Origin: Clostridia bacterium
GTDB taxonomy: Bacteria > Bacillota > Clostridia > Oscillospirales > Acutalibacteraceae
Reading direction: 5' to 3'
DNA: 59,219 nt
Assembly: GCA_017440755.1 (NCBI GenBank)
Contig: JAFSGP010000024.1
Span: 1-59,219, forward strand
Shown here: positions 1-8,189 of the stretch, piece after piece
Layout: every line of letters starts with the position of its first letter
Position numbering within the stretch: position 1 is the first letter of the stretch
The notes under the pieces: model-generated
Told to the model about the DNA's origin: nothing
The model's database searches: none
The model's input: the letters and a program-made list of their open reading frames with translations, nothing else
Program-made: the position numbers and the translations under genes

Positions 1-180
1 AAAAAAAGACAGCCGCACGTGAGCGGCTGCCTGAAATGGTAATGCGGTGCCAAACTTCTGTGCCCCTTCCAGGGGCTAAGCCTGTAATTGCCCCTTCTAG
101 GGGCTACTCAAACCACCAGTTTACTGGTGGTTATGATTTTTGGAGAAAACCAACCGATTTTGTCTTGGTTTTTATTTTTT
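1..180. repeat. Hairpin-rich non-coding edge, possible IS200/IS605 terminus
   Basis: No gene is supported here. Four inverted repeats can be seen. One is a GC-rich hairpin (about 10-29) with an A-run on its left, which would read as a terminator on the minus strand. Another is CCCCTTCTAGGGG (91-103). A third is AACCACCAGT/ACTGGTGGTT (111-132). The last is a weak AAAACCAA/TTGGTTTT hairpin followed by T-rich sequence (146-180). The third closely resembles the hairpin at 59021-59039 beside a transposase remnant, so this may be the end of an IS200/IS605-type element lying upstream of the window. That assignment is inference. Confidence 0.4.
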
Positions 181-201
181 TGCCTTCTTTTTCTTTAATT
201 C

Positions 202-230
202 TTGCATTATATTCCGTAGTCGGGTATACT
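202..230 (+). promoter_or_regulatory. Sigma-A promoter of pyk
   Basis: A -35 TTGCAT (202-207) and a -10 TATACT (225-230) are separated by 17 bp. Transcription would start about 43 bp before the pyruvate kinase start codon. Confidence 0.7.
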
Positions 231-279
231 GATATAAAGGAAGTTGCCGCATTTCGACATTGCAAAAGGGGTTTTAATT

Positions 280-1692
280 ATGCGGAAAACAAAAATTATA
301 TGCACCATCGGTCCGGCCTGTGAGGAGGAAAGCGTTTTAGAGCAGATGTGTCTGGCGGGCATGAACGTGGCGAGACTGAATTTTTCCCACGGCACTCACG
401 AGCAGCATCAACGGAAAATCGACCTTATCAACAAGGTGCGTGACCGTTTGGATATGCCCATAGCCATCATGCTGGATACCAAGGGCCCCGAATATCGCAT
501 CAAGACCTTTGCTGAGGGCAAGGTGATGCTTGAGGAGGGGCAGACCTTTACCCTGACGACCCGTGAGGTGATGGGGGATAATAGCTGTGTGTCGGTAACC
601 TACAAGGGAATGCCGAAGGACCTGTTTGAGGGCGACCGTGTGCTGCTAAATAACGGATTGCTTATTTTGGAGGTTCTTTCCACTACGGCGGAGGACGTAA
701 TCTGCCGCGTGCTGGCGGGCGGTGAGCTGTCCGACCGCAAAAGCATGAGCTTCCCCAACAAGGTGCTCAAACAGATTTATCTCAGCGAGCAGGACAAGCA
801 GGATATCGCTTTCGGCGTGAAAAACGGCGTGGACTTTATCGCCTGTTCCTTTGTTTCCTGCAAGCAGGACCTGCTGGACGTAAAGGCGTATTTGAAAGAG
901 CTTGGTGCAGGGGATATTGAACTCATTGCGAAGATTGAGAACCGCTCCGGTGTGGACAATATCGACGAAATCTGCGAGGAATGCTCCGGCATTATGATCG
1001 GTCGCGGCGATATGGGCGTGGAGATTCCTTTTGAGGAGCTGCCCGGTATCCAAAAGGATCTCATCACCGAGTGCCGTTTGTTGGGCAAACGGGTGATTAC
1101 CGCCACCGAGATGCTGGAGTCGATGATACACAACCCTCGCCCCACGCGAGCAGAGATTTCCGACGTGGCGAATGCGGTGTATGACGGTACCAGCGCCATT
1201 ATGCTGTCCGGCGAGACGGCTGCGGGTAAATATCCCGTTTTGGTGGTGCAGACCATGTCCCGCATTGCCGAGCAGGCGGAGGCGGGCATTGATTATAACC
1301 AAATCTATCACAACACCGACTTCCATATTCAGAACACGCTGGATGCCATCTCCCACGCCACCTGCGGCATGGCGATTGATATCGGCGCCAAGGCGATTGC
1401 GGTGTGCTCCCTGTCGGGTATCACCGCCCGTATGGTGTCCCGTTTCCGCGGTCCCGTGGATATTCTGGGGCTGACCACCGACCGTCGGACATGGCGTAAA
1501 TTAGCTATGTCTTGGGGTGTGACACCGGTGCTGTGCGACGAGTACGACTCGGTGGACGTGCTGTTCTACACCGCCAAGAATCTGGCGAAGCAGGTGCTGA
1601 CTCTCCATAGCGGTGACCACATCGTCATCACCGGCGGCAAGCCCAACGGCAAATCCGGCAACACGAATCTCATTAAGGTGGAAACCATTTGA
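280..1692 (+). CDS. pyk: Pyruvate kinase
   Basis: Converts phosphoenolpyruvate and ADP to pyruvate and ATP, the last step of glycolysis, in the cytoplasm. The 470-residue protein begins MRKTKIICTIGPA and carries the N-terminal R32-L-N34-F-S36 substrate loop, the LDTKGPE motif, and the GRGDMGVEIP and TATEMLESM active-site segments. It has the standard length and lacks the C-terminal PEP-utiliser extension found in many Bacilli. I chose ATG 280 because AAAAGGGG lies just upstream; an earlier in-frame ATG at 244 has no comparable site and would add 12 unconserved residues. It is monocistronic, with its own promoter and a strong terminator. Confidence 0.96.
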   Translation: MRKTKIICTIGPACEEESVLEQMCLAGMNVARLNFSHGTHEQHQRKIDLINKVRDRLDMPIAIMLDTKGPEYRIKTFAEGKVMLEEGQTFTLTTREVMGDNSCVSVTYKGMPKDLFEGDRVLLNNGLLILEVLSTTAEDVICRVLAGGELSDRKSMSFPNKVLKQIYLSEQDKQDIAFGVKNGVDFIACSFVSCKQDLLDVKAYLKELGAGDIELIAKIENRSGVDNIDEICEECSGIMIGRGDMGVEIPFEELPGIQKDLITECRLLGKRVITATEMLESMIHNPRPTRAEISDVANAVYDGTSAIMLSGETAAGKYPVLVVQTMSRIAEQAEAGIDYNQIYHNTDFHIQNTLDAISHATCGMAIDIGAKAIAVCSLSGITARMVSRFRGPVDILGLTTDRRTWRKLAMSWGVTPVLCDEYDSVDVLFYTAKNLAKQVLTLHSGDHIVITGGKPNGKSGNTNLIKVETI

Positions 1693-1694
1693 CG

Positions 1695-1740
1695 AGCAAG
1701 AGACTGTTTTTCCGAAACAGTCTCTTGCTTTTTCACTTTT
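1695..1740 (+). terminator. Intrinsic terminator of pyk
   Basis: A perfect 15-bp stem (1695-1709 with 1715-1729) has a 5-nt loop and a T-rich tail. It starts directly after the stop codon. Confidence 0.85.
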
Positions 1741-1753
1741 GCTGTGATATAGT
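1725..1753 (+). promoter_or_regulatory. Putative promoter embedded in the pyk terminator
   Basis: TTGCTT (1725-1730) lies in the descending terminator arm, followed 17 bp later by TATAGT (1748-1753). It sits 20 bp before the phosphatase gene start at 1773. Confidence 0.5.
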
Positions 1754-1772
1754 ACGTGCAAAGAGGTGGTTA

Positions 1773-2441
1773 ATGATGAAAATCTGTTTTGTTCGCCACG
1801 GAGAGCCGGACAGCAGAACCGGTGAGCTGACCCCGCGGGGACACAAACAAGCGGCTGCTGCTGCCGAGCGACTGATGCACTATGGGATAGAAAGCGTGTA
1901 TGCCTCTACGCTGTGCCGCGCGCAGCAAACGGCGCAGTATACGGCGGATAAGCTGGGTGTTGATATCCTTCCGTGTGAGTTTATCCGCGAGATTTCCTGG
2001 GAGTCCCTTGACGGAGAGCCGCTCCCGGCGGGCGGCGAACCCTGGCGGCAGGCGGACCTGCTGGTTTCTGAGGGGAAGAGCCTGTTTATGGCGGATTGGC
2101 AGAACCACTATCCCTACAATAACAGCAAGGTGGTGGAGCGGGTCGCACAGGTGGCAGAGGGGGTTGACGAGTGGCTCTTACAACTGGGCTACCGTCGGGA
2201 AGGCGACTATTATCGTGTAGTGGGGGAGAATACCAACAAGACGGTGGCGATGTTCAGCCACGCCGGGTCTTCCTCTGCGGCACTCTCGCATATGGTCAAC
2301 ATTCCGTTCCCCCATTTTTGCGGGGCGTTTCGCCCGGAGCACACCTCTATTACCGTTGTCTATCTGTCGGACGAGGTGGGGACGCTAACCTATCCCTGCA
2401 TATGCCTTTTCAATGACGAAAAGCACAAAGAGGGGATTTGA
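1773..2441 (+). CDS. Histidine phosphatase (phosphoglycerate mutase-like) family protein
   Basis: A 222-residue member of the histidine phosphatase superfamily. These enzymes use a phosphohistidine intermediate to dephosphorylate sugars, nucleotides or proteins. The diagnostic VRHGE motif is at the N-terminus (MMKICFVRHGEPD), an S-T-x-x-x-R-A-x-x-T-A motif follows (STLCRAQQTAQ), and the second catalytic histidine is probably in the FSHAGSSSA segment. The substrate cannot be told from sequence. The start is ATG 1773 or the adjacent ATG 1776, behind AAGAGGTGG (1761-1769). It is flanked by terminators on both sides, so it is probably transcribed alone. Confidence 0.85.
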   Translation: MMKICFVRHGEPDSRTGELTPRGHKQAAAAAERLMHYGIESVYASTLCRAQQTAQYTADKLGVDILPCEFIREISWESLDGEPLPAGGEPWRQADLLVSEGKSLFMADWQNHYPYNNSKVVERVAQVAEGVDEWLLQLGYRREGDYYRVVGENTNKTVAMFSHAGSSSAALSHMVNIPFPHFCGAFRPEHTSITVVYLSDEVGTLTYPCICLFNDEKHKEGI

Positions 2442-2445
2442 CGAG

Positions 2446-2474
2446 TTGCAAAACGAGAAAAGATATGCTATCAT
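2446..2474 (+). promoter_or_regulatory. Putative promoter overlapping a terminator
   Basis: TTGCAA (2446-2451) and TATCAT (2469-2474) are 17 bp apart. The -10 lies in the ascending arm and loop of the phosphatase terminator. It would serve the small membrane protein gene at 2516. Confidence 0.4.
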
Positions 2475-2495
2475 ACCGATAGCATATCTTTTTTC
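2457..2495 (+). terminator. Intrinsic terminator after the histidine phosphatase gene
   Basis: A 13-bp stem (2460-2472 with 2478-2490), a 5-nt loop and a run of T residues follow the stop codon. Confidence 0.8.
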
Positions 2496-2515
2496 GTTAT
2501 ATAGGAGTTGATTCT

Positions 2516-2704
2516 ATGTTCTTTCTGGGATTGGTGCTGATTATTTTCGGCGGTTTTTGCGTGCTTATGCCGGACGCGATATATCAGTTCTCTGAGAGTT
2601 GGAAATCCTCCTCCGAGGGGGAGCCGTCTGCCGCTTATCTGCTTTCCTGTCGCATCGGCGGCGTGATTGCTGTGATAGTGGGCATTATGGCATTTTTTGT
2701 GTGA
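2516..2704 (+). CDS. Small two-helix membrane protein, DUF6199-like
   Basis: A 62-residue protein with two hydrophobic segments (about residues 2-20 and 42-61) flanking a short polar stretch that contains SESWKS and EPS. This pattern, a helix, a Pxx-xx-seSWKs-xx-ePS motif, then a Gly-rich helix, resembles the small DUF6199 membrane proteins of Clostridia; the family name is from memory and tentative. The function is unknown. ATG 2516 is preceded by TAGGAG. The next gene starts 10 bp after the stop, so the two are probably cotranscribed. Confidence 0.6.
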   Translation: MFFLGLVLIIFGGFCVLMPDAIYQFSESWKSSSEGEPSAAYLLSCRIGGVIAVIVGIMAFFV

Positions 2705-2714
2705 GGTAGGGATT

Positions 2715-3878
2715 ATGACCGAAAAGCTCTATGAATTAGACAGCTACTGCCGCTCCTTCGCGGCGGTTGTAGAGGAATGCCGCCCCATGGACGGCGGCTA
2801 TATGGTGCGGCTGGACCGCACCGCCTTCTTCCCCGAAGGGGGCGGACAGGCGGCGGATACCGGGCGGTTGGGAGATGCCGCTGTTCTTGACGTGCAGATT
2901 GTGGACGGGGAGATATGGCATTATACCGATAAGCCGCTGGTGACAGAGGAGAGTGTGCAGGGTGCATTAGACTGGACGGTGCGGTTTTCCCGCATGCAGC
3001 ACCACACCGCCGAACACATCATCTGTGGGCTGGCGCACCGCCACTATGGCTATGAGAACGTGGGCTTCCACTTGGGGAGCGAGGACGTGACCTTGGATTT
3101 GAGCGGAGAACTGACTCGCGAACAGCTGGACGCTCTTGAGGAGGAGGCAAATGCCATCGTCCACGCCAACGTGGCGGTGACCGCCGCTATCCCTGACCCC
3201 GCGCAGCTGGCGCAGATTACCTACCGCAGTAAAAAGGAAAAAGAACTGACCGGCCCTGTGCGGCTGGTCACCATCGACGGGGTTGACTGCTGCGCCTGCT
3301 GTGCGCCTCACGTGGCGCGCACGGGGGAGATAGGGGTCATTAAATTGCTGGATTTTCTCCGCTACAAGGGCGGTGTGCGGATACACTTGCTGTGCGGGGC
3401 AGCGGCGCTGGTGGATTATCGGCTGCGTTACACCCAGACCGCCGCGGCAGCGGCAGCTATGTCTGTAAAGCAGGTTGACTTTACCCCTGCTTTTGCCCGT
3501 CTGGTGGCGGAGCGGGATAGCTTGCGGCTGGCGCTCAAAGAGAGTCATCGCCGCATAGCCGACCTGCAGGCGGCGGCTGTGGAGCCTACCGACCGTCCGG
3601 TGTATTTATTGGGCGCAGACTGGGACGCGGAGACCCTGCGCCGCATTGTCAATAGGCTGTCCGAGCGGTGCGGCGGCATCTGCGCTGCCTTTTCCGGTGA
3701 GGACGGCGCCTATCAGTACGTGGTGGGCGGTAAGGCGGATTTACCTGCCTTCGGCAAGCGGCTGAATGCCGCCCTGAACGGACGCGGCGGCGGTAGCCCC
3801 CGGCAGATACAGGGGCGGGTACAGGCTACCGCCAAAGAGATTGAGGCATTTTTTGCGGAACTGTCCGCCGCAGAATAA
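2715..3878 (+). CDS. Alanyl-tRNA editing protein (AlaX-L type)
   Basis: Trans-editing hydrolase that removes Ser or Gly mischarged on tRNA-Ala, homologous to the editing domain of alanyl-tRNA synthetase. The 387-residue protein has an N-terminal OB-like segment with FFPEGGGQ, then the zinc-binding HxxxH (H97-TAE-H101) and CxxxH (C195-CAP-H199) pairs. After these come a helical linker and a C-terminal domain resembling the DHHA1 domain, making it the long AlaX form. ATG 2715 is used with upstream GAGGTAGGG; a longer in-frame start at 2697 overlaps the previous gene. No separate promoter is seen. Confidence 0.85.
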   Translation: MTEKLYELDSYCRSFAAVVEECRPMDGGYMVRLDRTAFFPEGGGQAADTGRLGDAAVLDVQIVDGEIWHYTDKPLVTEESVQGALDWTVRFSRMQHHTAEHIICGLAHRHYGYENVGFHLGSEDVTLDLSGELTREQLDALEEEANAIVHANVAVTAAIPDPAQLAQITYRSKKEKELTGPVRLVTIDGVDCCACCAPHVARTGEIGVIKLLDFLRYKGGVRIHLLCGAAALVDYRLRYTQTAAAAAAMSVKQVDFTPAFARLVAERDSLRLALKESHRRIADLQAAAVEPTDRPVYLLGADWDAETLRRIVNRLSERCGGICAAFSGEDGAYQYVVGGKADLPAFGKRLNAALNGRGGGSPRQIQGRVQATAKEIEAFFAELSAAE

Positions 3879-3884
3879 TTCCTG

Positions 3885-3913
3885 TTGCAAAATAGGGGAC
3901 AGTGTGTTATACT
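3885..3913 (+). promoter_or_regulatory. Sigma-A promoter of yebC
   Basis: TTGCAA (3885-3890) and TATACT (3908-3913) are separated by 17 bp, 35 bp before the yebC start. Confidence 0.7.
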
Positions 3914-3948
3914 ATGTAAGATAATTTTGTAAGAGAGGCGATTTTTCG

Positions 3949-4686
3949 ATGTCCGGACATTCCAAATGGAACAACATCAAGCGTAAGAAAGAAAAGACCG
4001 ACGGTCAAAAGGCGAAAATTTTCACCAAAATGGGTCGTGAGATTTCGGTGGCGGTGAAAGAGGGCGGCAGCGCTGACCCGGCATCCAACTCCAAGCTGAA
4101 GGACGCTATTGCCAAGGCGAAGGCGAACAACGTGCCCAACGATAACATCGAGCGAATCATTAAGAAGGCGGCGGGCGAGGGTAGTGCCGACAACTACGAA
4201 GCGCTTCGCTACGAGGGCTACGGCCCCTGCGGCATCGCCGTCATTGTGGAGACCTTGACCGACAACCGCAACCGCACCGCCGCGGACCTGCGCCACTACT
4301 TTGATAAGTGCGGCGGCAACATGGGTCAGACCGGCTGTGTTGCCTTTATGTTCAACCAGAAGGGTAAGCTGATCATTGAGGCGGAGGACCTGGACGAGGA
4401 TAAGGTGATGGAGGATGCCCTGGAGGCAGGCGCGTCTGACTTTGCCGCCGACGAGGACATCTTCGATATCACCACCGAGCCGGAGGATTTCTCCGCTGTG
4501 CGTGACGACCTGGAGGCGAAGGGCTACACCTTCGTCACTGCCGAGTTGCAGATGGTGCCGGACGTGCTGTCCACCATCGACGACCCCGACGGACAGAAGA
4601 ATATGGAAAAGCTGCTGGATATGCTGGAGGATAACGACGACGTGCAGGACGTCTGGCATAATTGGGATCGCCCCGACGAGGACTAA
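3949..4686 (+). CDS. yebC: YebC/PmpR family protein (TACO1-like translation or transcription regulator)
   Basis: A 245-residue YebC-type protein with the signature N-terminus MSGHSKWNNIKRKK and the conserved GREI, NVPNDNIERII and EGYGP segments, matching the family's usual length of about 240. Members were first described as transcriptional regulators, and some are now linked to relieving ribosome stalling at proline-rich stretches; which role applies here is inference. The gene has its own promoter and ends at a terminator shared with the convergent flippase gene. Confidence 0.93.
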   Translation: MSGHSKWNNIKRKKEKTDGQKAKIFTKMGREISVAVKEGGSADPASNSKLKDAIAKAKANNVPNDNIERIIKKAAGEGSADNYEALRYEGYGPCGIAVIVETLTDNRNRTAADLRHYFDKCGGNMGQTGCVAFMFNQKGKLIIEAEDLDEDKVMEDALEAGASDFAADEDIFDITTEPEDFSAVRDDLEAKGYTFVTAELQMVPDVLSTIDDPDGQKNMEKLLDMLEDNDDVQDVWHNWDRPDED

Positions 4687-4696
4687 TACGGATAAA

Positions 4697-4735
4697 GAAA
4701 AAACAAGCACCGCTATTGCGGTGCTTGTTTTTTTG
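4697..4735. terminator. Bidirectional intrinsic terminator between yebC and the flippase gene
   Basis: A perfect 12-bp stem (AACAAGCACCGC with its complement) is flanked by an A-run on the left and a T-run on the right, so it works for both strands. The last codons and the stop of the minus-strand gene (ending at 4713) lie inside the hairpin. Confidence 0.85.
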
Positions 4736-6245
4736 TGCGGAGCGGTATGAAATCGGCCCATTTCACGCAACGCAACGGGAACAGGAAAACAACGTACAGG
4801 AACAGAAGCGTAAGGGCGGTAAGAATGGCTTTTGGCCATTCTCCCATGGATAAGACGGCGCAAAAGCGACAGACGGCTATGGCTGCCGCGGCGCTGATGC
4901 AGGGGCCGAGCACCCATTTCCACCAATGAAAACGGGTGTGACTGACAAAGAGCAGACGGTGGGTACCCAACAGACAGGTGAGGAAATTGCTCACCAGCAT
5001 CACGAACAGAAACCCCGTCAACCCGTAGCGGGGGAGCAGAAACCAGATAAGAACAATACGCACAACAGAGTCCGCCACGCTGTACCACAGGGAGTGCACT
5101 TGTTCGCCTAAGCCCTTGAGCATACCGGTTACCACGCTGTCCAGATACATAACGGGGGTGAGCGGTCCCAATATGCACAGCAGCAGTCCCACCAGCGGGT
5201 CGTTGTACAGCAGTACTCCCCATTCTCGTCCCAATGCGGTGAACAATCCGCCAATTGCTACCGCCCCAAGTAGGGTGATATGCAGGGCGCGTTCCACCAG
5301 ACGGGTGACCTGTTTTTGCATGCCTAATGCATGGGCATCGGACAGCTCGGGTATCAGCAGACCCGATACGGTCATCAGCAGAGCAGAAGGGAAGAAAATG
5401 AGTGGCAAGGCCATACCCTTTACAGCGCCAAACTGCTGTAGTGCCAAGGCATTTGACAGAGTGAACAACGTTAGACGTGCCGGAACCAGCAGGCTCTCCA
5501 CCGTGCGCAGGGCGGTGGAAAGATAGCGCCCTGCGGTGATGGGAACGGCGATATGCAACAGCGGACGGAGCAGACCCTGGCGGTCTGCACGTGGTGAAAC
5601 GGTTGGTTTCAGTTGGCGACTGTCCTGTCGATAGGCTATCACCAATAACAGGCACGCTACGGTTTCGGAGAGAGCGTCCCCCACGATGATGATAAGACAG
5701 GCCTGTGTCAGCGACCCGTCCCATAGCGTGTGCAGCATCAATAGAATGCCGCCGATGCGGACGATCTGTTCCGCAATCTGGGACAGGCAGGGCGGCCAGG
5801 CGCGCCGCCGTGCGGTGAAATAGCCCTTCAACGTCCCCGATACACCGATAAAGGGGAGCGCCACACCGCTGACAGCGATGGCGGGAATCGTACGGGCATC
5901 GCCCACCCAGTTGCCGATGAGCGGCGCGCCGCCGTACAGTAGCAGTGCGGAAATACCACCCACCAACAGACAGCATAAGGTGGCGACCCGCAACAGGCGA
6001 CGCACCGCTCCATAGTCGCCGTAGGCGAGCTTTTCTGCCGCCAGACGAGTCACGGCGGTGTGCAAACCGCTGGTGGCGAAGGTGGTACCGAGCACGTACA
6101 CGGAAAAGACCAGCTGGTAGAGCCCCATACCCTCGGCGCCGACGCGGTTGGAGATAAATATGCGAAAAACGATGCCCAGCGACCGTAGCAGCAGGGAGCA
6201 CCCCGTCATAATCGCGGTGTTTTTAACGAAAACCTTTTTATTCAT
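4713..6245 (-). CDS. SpoVB/MurJ-like polysaccharide flippase (MOP superfamily)
   Basis: A 510-residue integral membrane protein with about 12-14 hydrophobic segments. Its N-terminus (TAIMTGCSLLLRSLGIVFRI, then GLYQLVFSVY and SGLHTAVTRL) matches SpoVB-type members of the MOP exporter superfamily. SpoVB-like flippases move lipid-linked cell-wall precursors and are needed for spore cortex formation. The start is the ATG ending at 6245, preceded on the minus strand by AGGAGG. It is the last gene of a four-gene minus-strand operon with peptidoglycan-binding proteins, which supports a role in the spore envelope. The exact substrate is not shown by the sequence. Confidence 0.85.
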   Translation of the reverse strand: MNKKVFVKNTAIMTGCSLLLRSLGIVFRIFISNRVGAEGMGLYQLVFSVYVLGTTFATSGLHTAVTRLAAEKLAYGDYGAVRRLLRVATLCCLLVGGISALLLYGGAPLIGNWVGDARTIPAIAVSGVALPFIGVSGTLKGYFTARRRAWPPCLSQIAEQIVRIGGILLMLHTLWDGSLTQACLIIIVGDALSETVACLLLVIAYRQDSRQLKPTVSPRADRQGLLRPLLHIAVPITAGRYLSTALRTVESLLVPARLTLFTLSNALALQQFGAVKGMALPLIFFPSALLMTVSGLLIPELSDAHALGMQKQVTRLVERALHITLLGAVAIGGLFTALGREWGVLLYNDPLVGLLLCILGPLTPVMYLDSVVTGMLKGLGEQVHSLWYSVADSVVRIVLIWFLLPRYGLTGFLFVMLVSNFLTCLLGTHRLLFVSHTRFHWWKWVLGPCISAAAAIAVCRFCAVLSMGEWPKAILTALTLLFLYVVFLFPLRCVKWADFIPLRTKKQAPQ

Positions 6246-6259
6246 CCGTTTGCCTCCTG

Positions 6260-6778
6260 TTATGCCGTGTTGTACAGAGCAGTGATTTCGTTCCATGTGG
6301 CTTTGTCCACCTGGCCTGTGGGCGGCAACCCCGATAGGGTCTGCAGAGCTGACACCGCACGGGCGGTGGCGGGAGAGTATACCCCCGAAATCACACTTTC
6401 CGCAGGTAAGGCAGGATAGCGGGTCGCCAGCCGCCGCAGCATAATCTGCAGAAAGGCCACTCCGTCCCCTTGGTCACCCACCGCCAGCGCAACGGTGGGA
6501 TTCTGATACCCCTGAATAGGGGTGGGAGAGGCATTCTTCGTCAGCACCTCAAGATACGCGCGGTACAGCGCGTCCCAGGTGGTGCGGTCTGCCACCCCTG
6601 TCACAGGTAGCCCCTCTTCCTGCTGAAATTCCCGCAATGCGGCGGCGGTACGACTGCCGAAAATGCCGTCAACCGGCACCAGACTGCTACCGGTGCGGTC
6701 CCGCTGTACGGCACGCAGATACGTTTGGAGCTGTCGGACGTAATAGGCGCGGTCTACCGTGATATCGTTGCTTGTCAT
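6260..6778 (-). CDS. Peptidoglycan-binding protein with two PG_binding_1 repeats
   Basis: A 172-residue protein made of two peptidoglycan-binding type 1 modules. Each has the VDGIFGSRT/A-A-LREFQ or SGVYSPATARAVSALQ pattern followed by G-L-P-x-T-G and a TW motif. No signal peptide or catalytic domain is visible, so it is probably an accessory wall- or cortex-binding protein. Its ATG (6778) overlaps the upstream gene's stop in ATGA, implying translational coupling. An upstream in-frame extension to 6877 lies within the preceding gene and lacks a ribosome site. Confidence 0.8.
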   Translation of the reverse strand: MTSNDITVDRAYYVRQLQTYLRAVQRDRTGSSLVPVDGIFGSRTAAALREFQQEEGLPVTGVADRTTWDALYRAYLEVLTKNASPTPIQGYQNPTVALAVGDQGDGVAFLQIMLRRLATRYPALPAESVISGVYSPATARAVSALQTLSGLPPTGQVDKATWNEITALYNTA

Positions 6779-8178
6779 GGGGTTCCCTCCTCTGCCAGAT
6801 CCTGCCCAGGATACTGTCCTTCCTGTTGAGTGTTGCCGAAACGGACATTGGAATACACCGACGCTAAGGTGTTCCACGTGATAACACCGATATTGCCGGT
6901 TTCTGCTAACCCAAACAGCTGCTGAAAGGCTCGCACCGCTGCATCGGTCTGGGGACCGAACACACCGTCGGGGGTGACGGGCGGGATTTCGGGATAAACG
7001 GAGGAGAGATACGCCAGATACTCCTGAGCAATGGCAACGTCCTCTCCCTCGAATCCTACCTGCAGCACGCGACCGGGGAATAAGGTGACTCCGCCGTCAA
7101 TCAGCTGAGAGGTGGACAAAATGCTTTCGTAAACCTCTTGAATGGACTGCCAAGTGAGGCGTCCTACCACCCCGTCTACCGTCAGCCCAAATGCCTGCTG
7201 ATAATCCCGCACGGCGGCGGCGGTCTGTTCGTCGAATTCCCCCGTGATGGCGACCCGCGGTACGGTGTCGTAGAAGGCGCCGATTACGTCCAGATAATAC
7301 TGTATCACCCGCACGTCGTCGCCACTGTCACCGAGGGAAAGCAGCCGCTCGAATTGTTGGGGCAGTTCATTAATGGAGATGCCCTCGGAGTCCAGCTCGC
7401 TGAGCCGCTTGACGGCGTTAAACAGGTAGGAAAGGCGGTACCAGGTAGCGTTGCCGATGACCCCGTCTACGGTTAAGCCGAAAATACGCTGAAAAGCGCG
7501 TACCGCCTCCTCTGTGCTGACGCCAAACACACCGTCGGTGGGGGTTATCTTGGGTATGCCGGGATAGTTGACCGAAATGCGGTTGAGCTGGATTTGCTTT
7601 TCCTGCACGTCGTTGCCTGCATCGCCCAACCGAAGCGGCACCCCGGGATAGGACGGCTGCCCGTTGCGTACGGGGGCGTCCATAACGATGTCGATGTCCT
7701 CCCCATAGAAACGGGTGAGGATTTCGTAAGGTCCCAGCCCCTCCTCCGCCAGCGGCACCGTACCCCACTGGGACAGACCGTCGCAGGTGGTGGTGGTCCC
7801 GTTGCAGTATTGGGTGAAATAGGGCTCTATGCTACCCTGACGCACCACGTAGGAGTTGAATATATCGTCTACGATGGCGCTGATGTTGTCGTAGATTTCC
7901 CGCCCGGGTACGTAGGATTGGTCGAAACGGGTGGAGTTGGTGATGTCAAAGTCGTATCCTTGGCTACGGTACCACTCGGTATAGTAACGGTTGAGAGCAT
8001 AGGAGATTTGGGCGTATATATTCGCTCGTAGAGCGGCCTCCGGCCAGGTGGGATATATCTCGCTGGAAGCAACGTTTTTGATGTAGTCGGGAAAGCTGAC
8101 GTACACGTTCTCCGCCGCCTGTGACGGTGCGCCCAGATGCACCGTGATGGTACGGGGAATAAAAGGTTCTCCTGTCAT
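6775..8178 (-). CDS. SpoIID/LytB-like domain protein with three peptidoglycan-binding repeats
   Basis: A 467-residue protein. The N-terminal about 175 residues resemble the SpoIID/LytB lytic transglycosylase domain: VASSEIYPTWPEAALRA with candidate catalytic Glu40, and later GLSQWGTVPLAEEG followed by YEILTRFYG, a typical SpoIID C-terminal pattern. Three peptidoglycan-binding type 1 modules follow, each with an xDGVFG or EFDEQT, A-V-R-x-F/Y-Q core. There is no signal peptide, as in other mother-cell proteins of this type. Whether it is catalytic is inference. It is the second gene of the minus-strand operon, 11 bp after the upstream gene and overlapping the next by 4 bp. Confidence 0.8.
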   Translation of the reverse strand: MTGEPFIPRTITVHLGAPSQAAENVYVSFPDYIKNVASSEIYPTWPEAALRANIYAQISYALNRYYTEWYRSQGYDFDITNSTRFDQSYVPGREIYDNISAIVDDIFNSYVVRQGSIEPYFTQYCNGTTTTCDGLSQWGTVPLAEEGLGPYEILTRFYGEDIDIVMDAPVRNGQPSYPGVPLRLGDAGNDVQEKQIQLNRISVNYPGIPKITPTDGVFGVSTEEAVRAFQRIFGLTVDGVIGNATWYRLSYLFNAVKRLSELDSEGISINELPQQFERLLSLGDSGDDVRVIQYYLDVIGAFYDTVPRVAITGEFDEQTAAAVRDYQQAFGLTVDGVVGRLTWQSIQEVYESILSTSQLIDGGVTLFPGRVLQVGFEGEDVAIAQEYLAYLSSVYPEIPPVTPDGVFGPQTDAAVRAFQQLFGLAETGNIGVITWNTLASVYSNVRFGNTQQEGQYPGQDLAEEGTP

Positions 8179-8189
8179 ACAATTCCTCC

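Noticed and set aside
36..323. A 95-codon open frame at the left edge
   Set aside because: It crosses several hairpins and the pyk promoter, has no ribosome site and overlaps the pyk start.
4826..4848. A hairpin AATGGC/GCCATT that resembles the GAGAATGGC hairpin behind polC
   Set aside because: It lies inside the flippase coding region and shares only a few bases, so coincidence is likely.
3907..6201. A 764-codon minus-strand open frame across yebC and the flippase gene
   Set aside because: It runs antisense to yebC and in the wrong frame of the flippase gene, whose membrane helices and ribosome site support the 4713-6245 frame.
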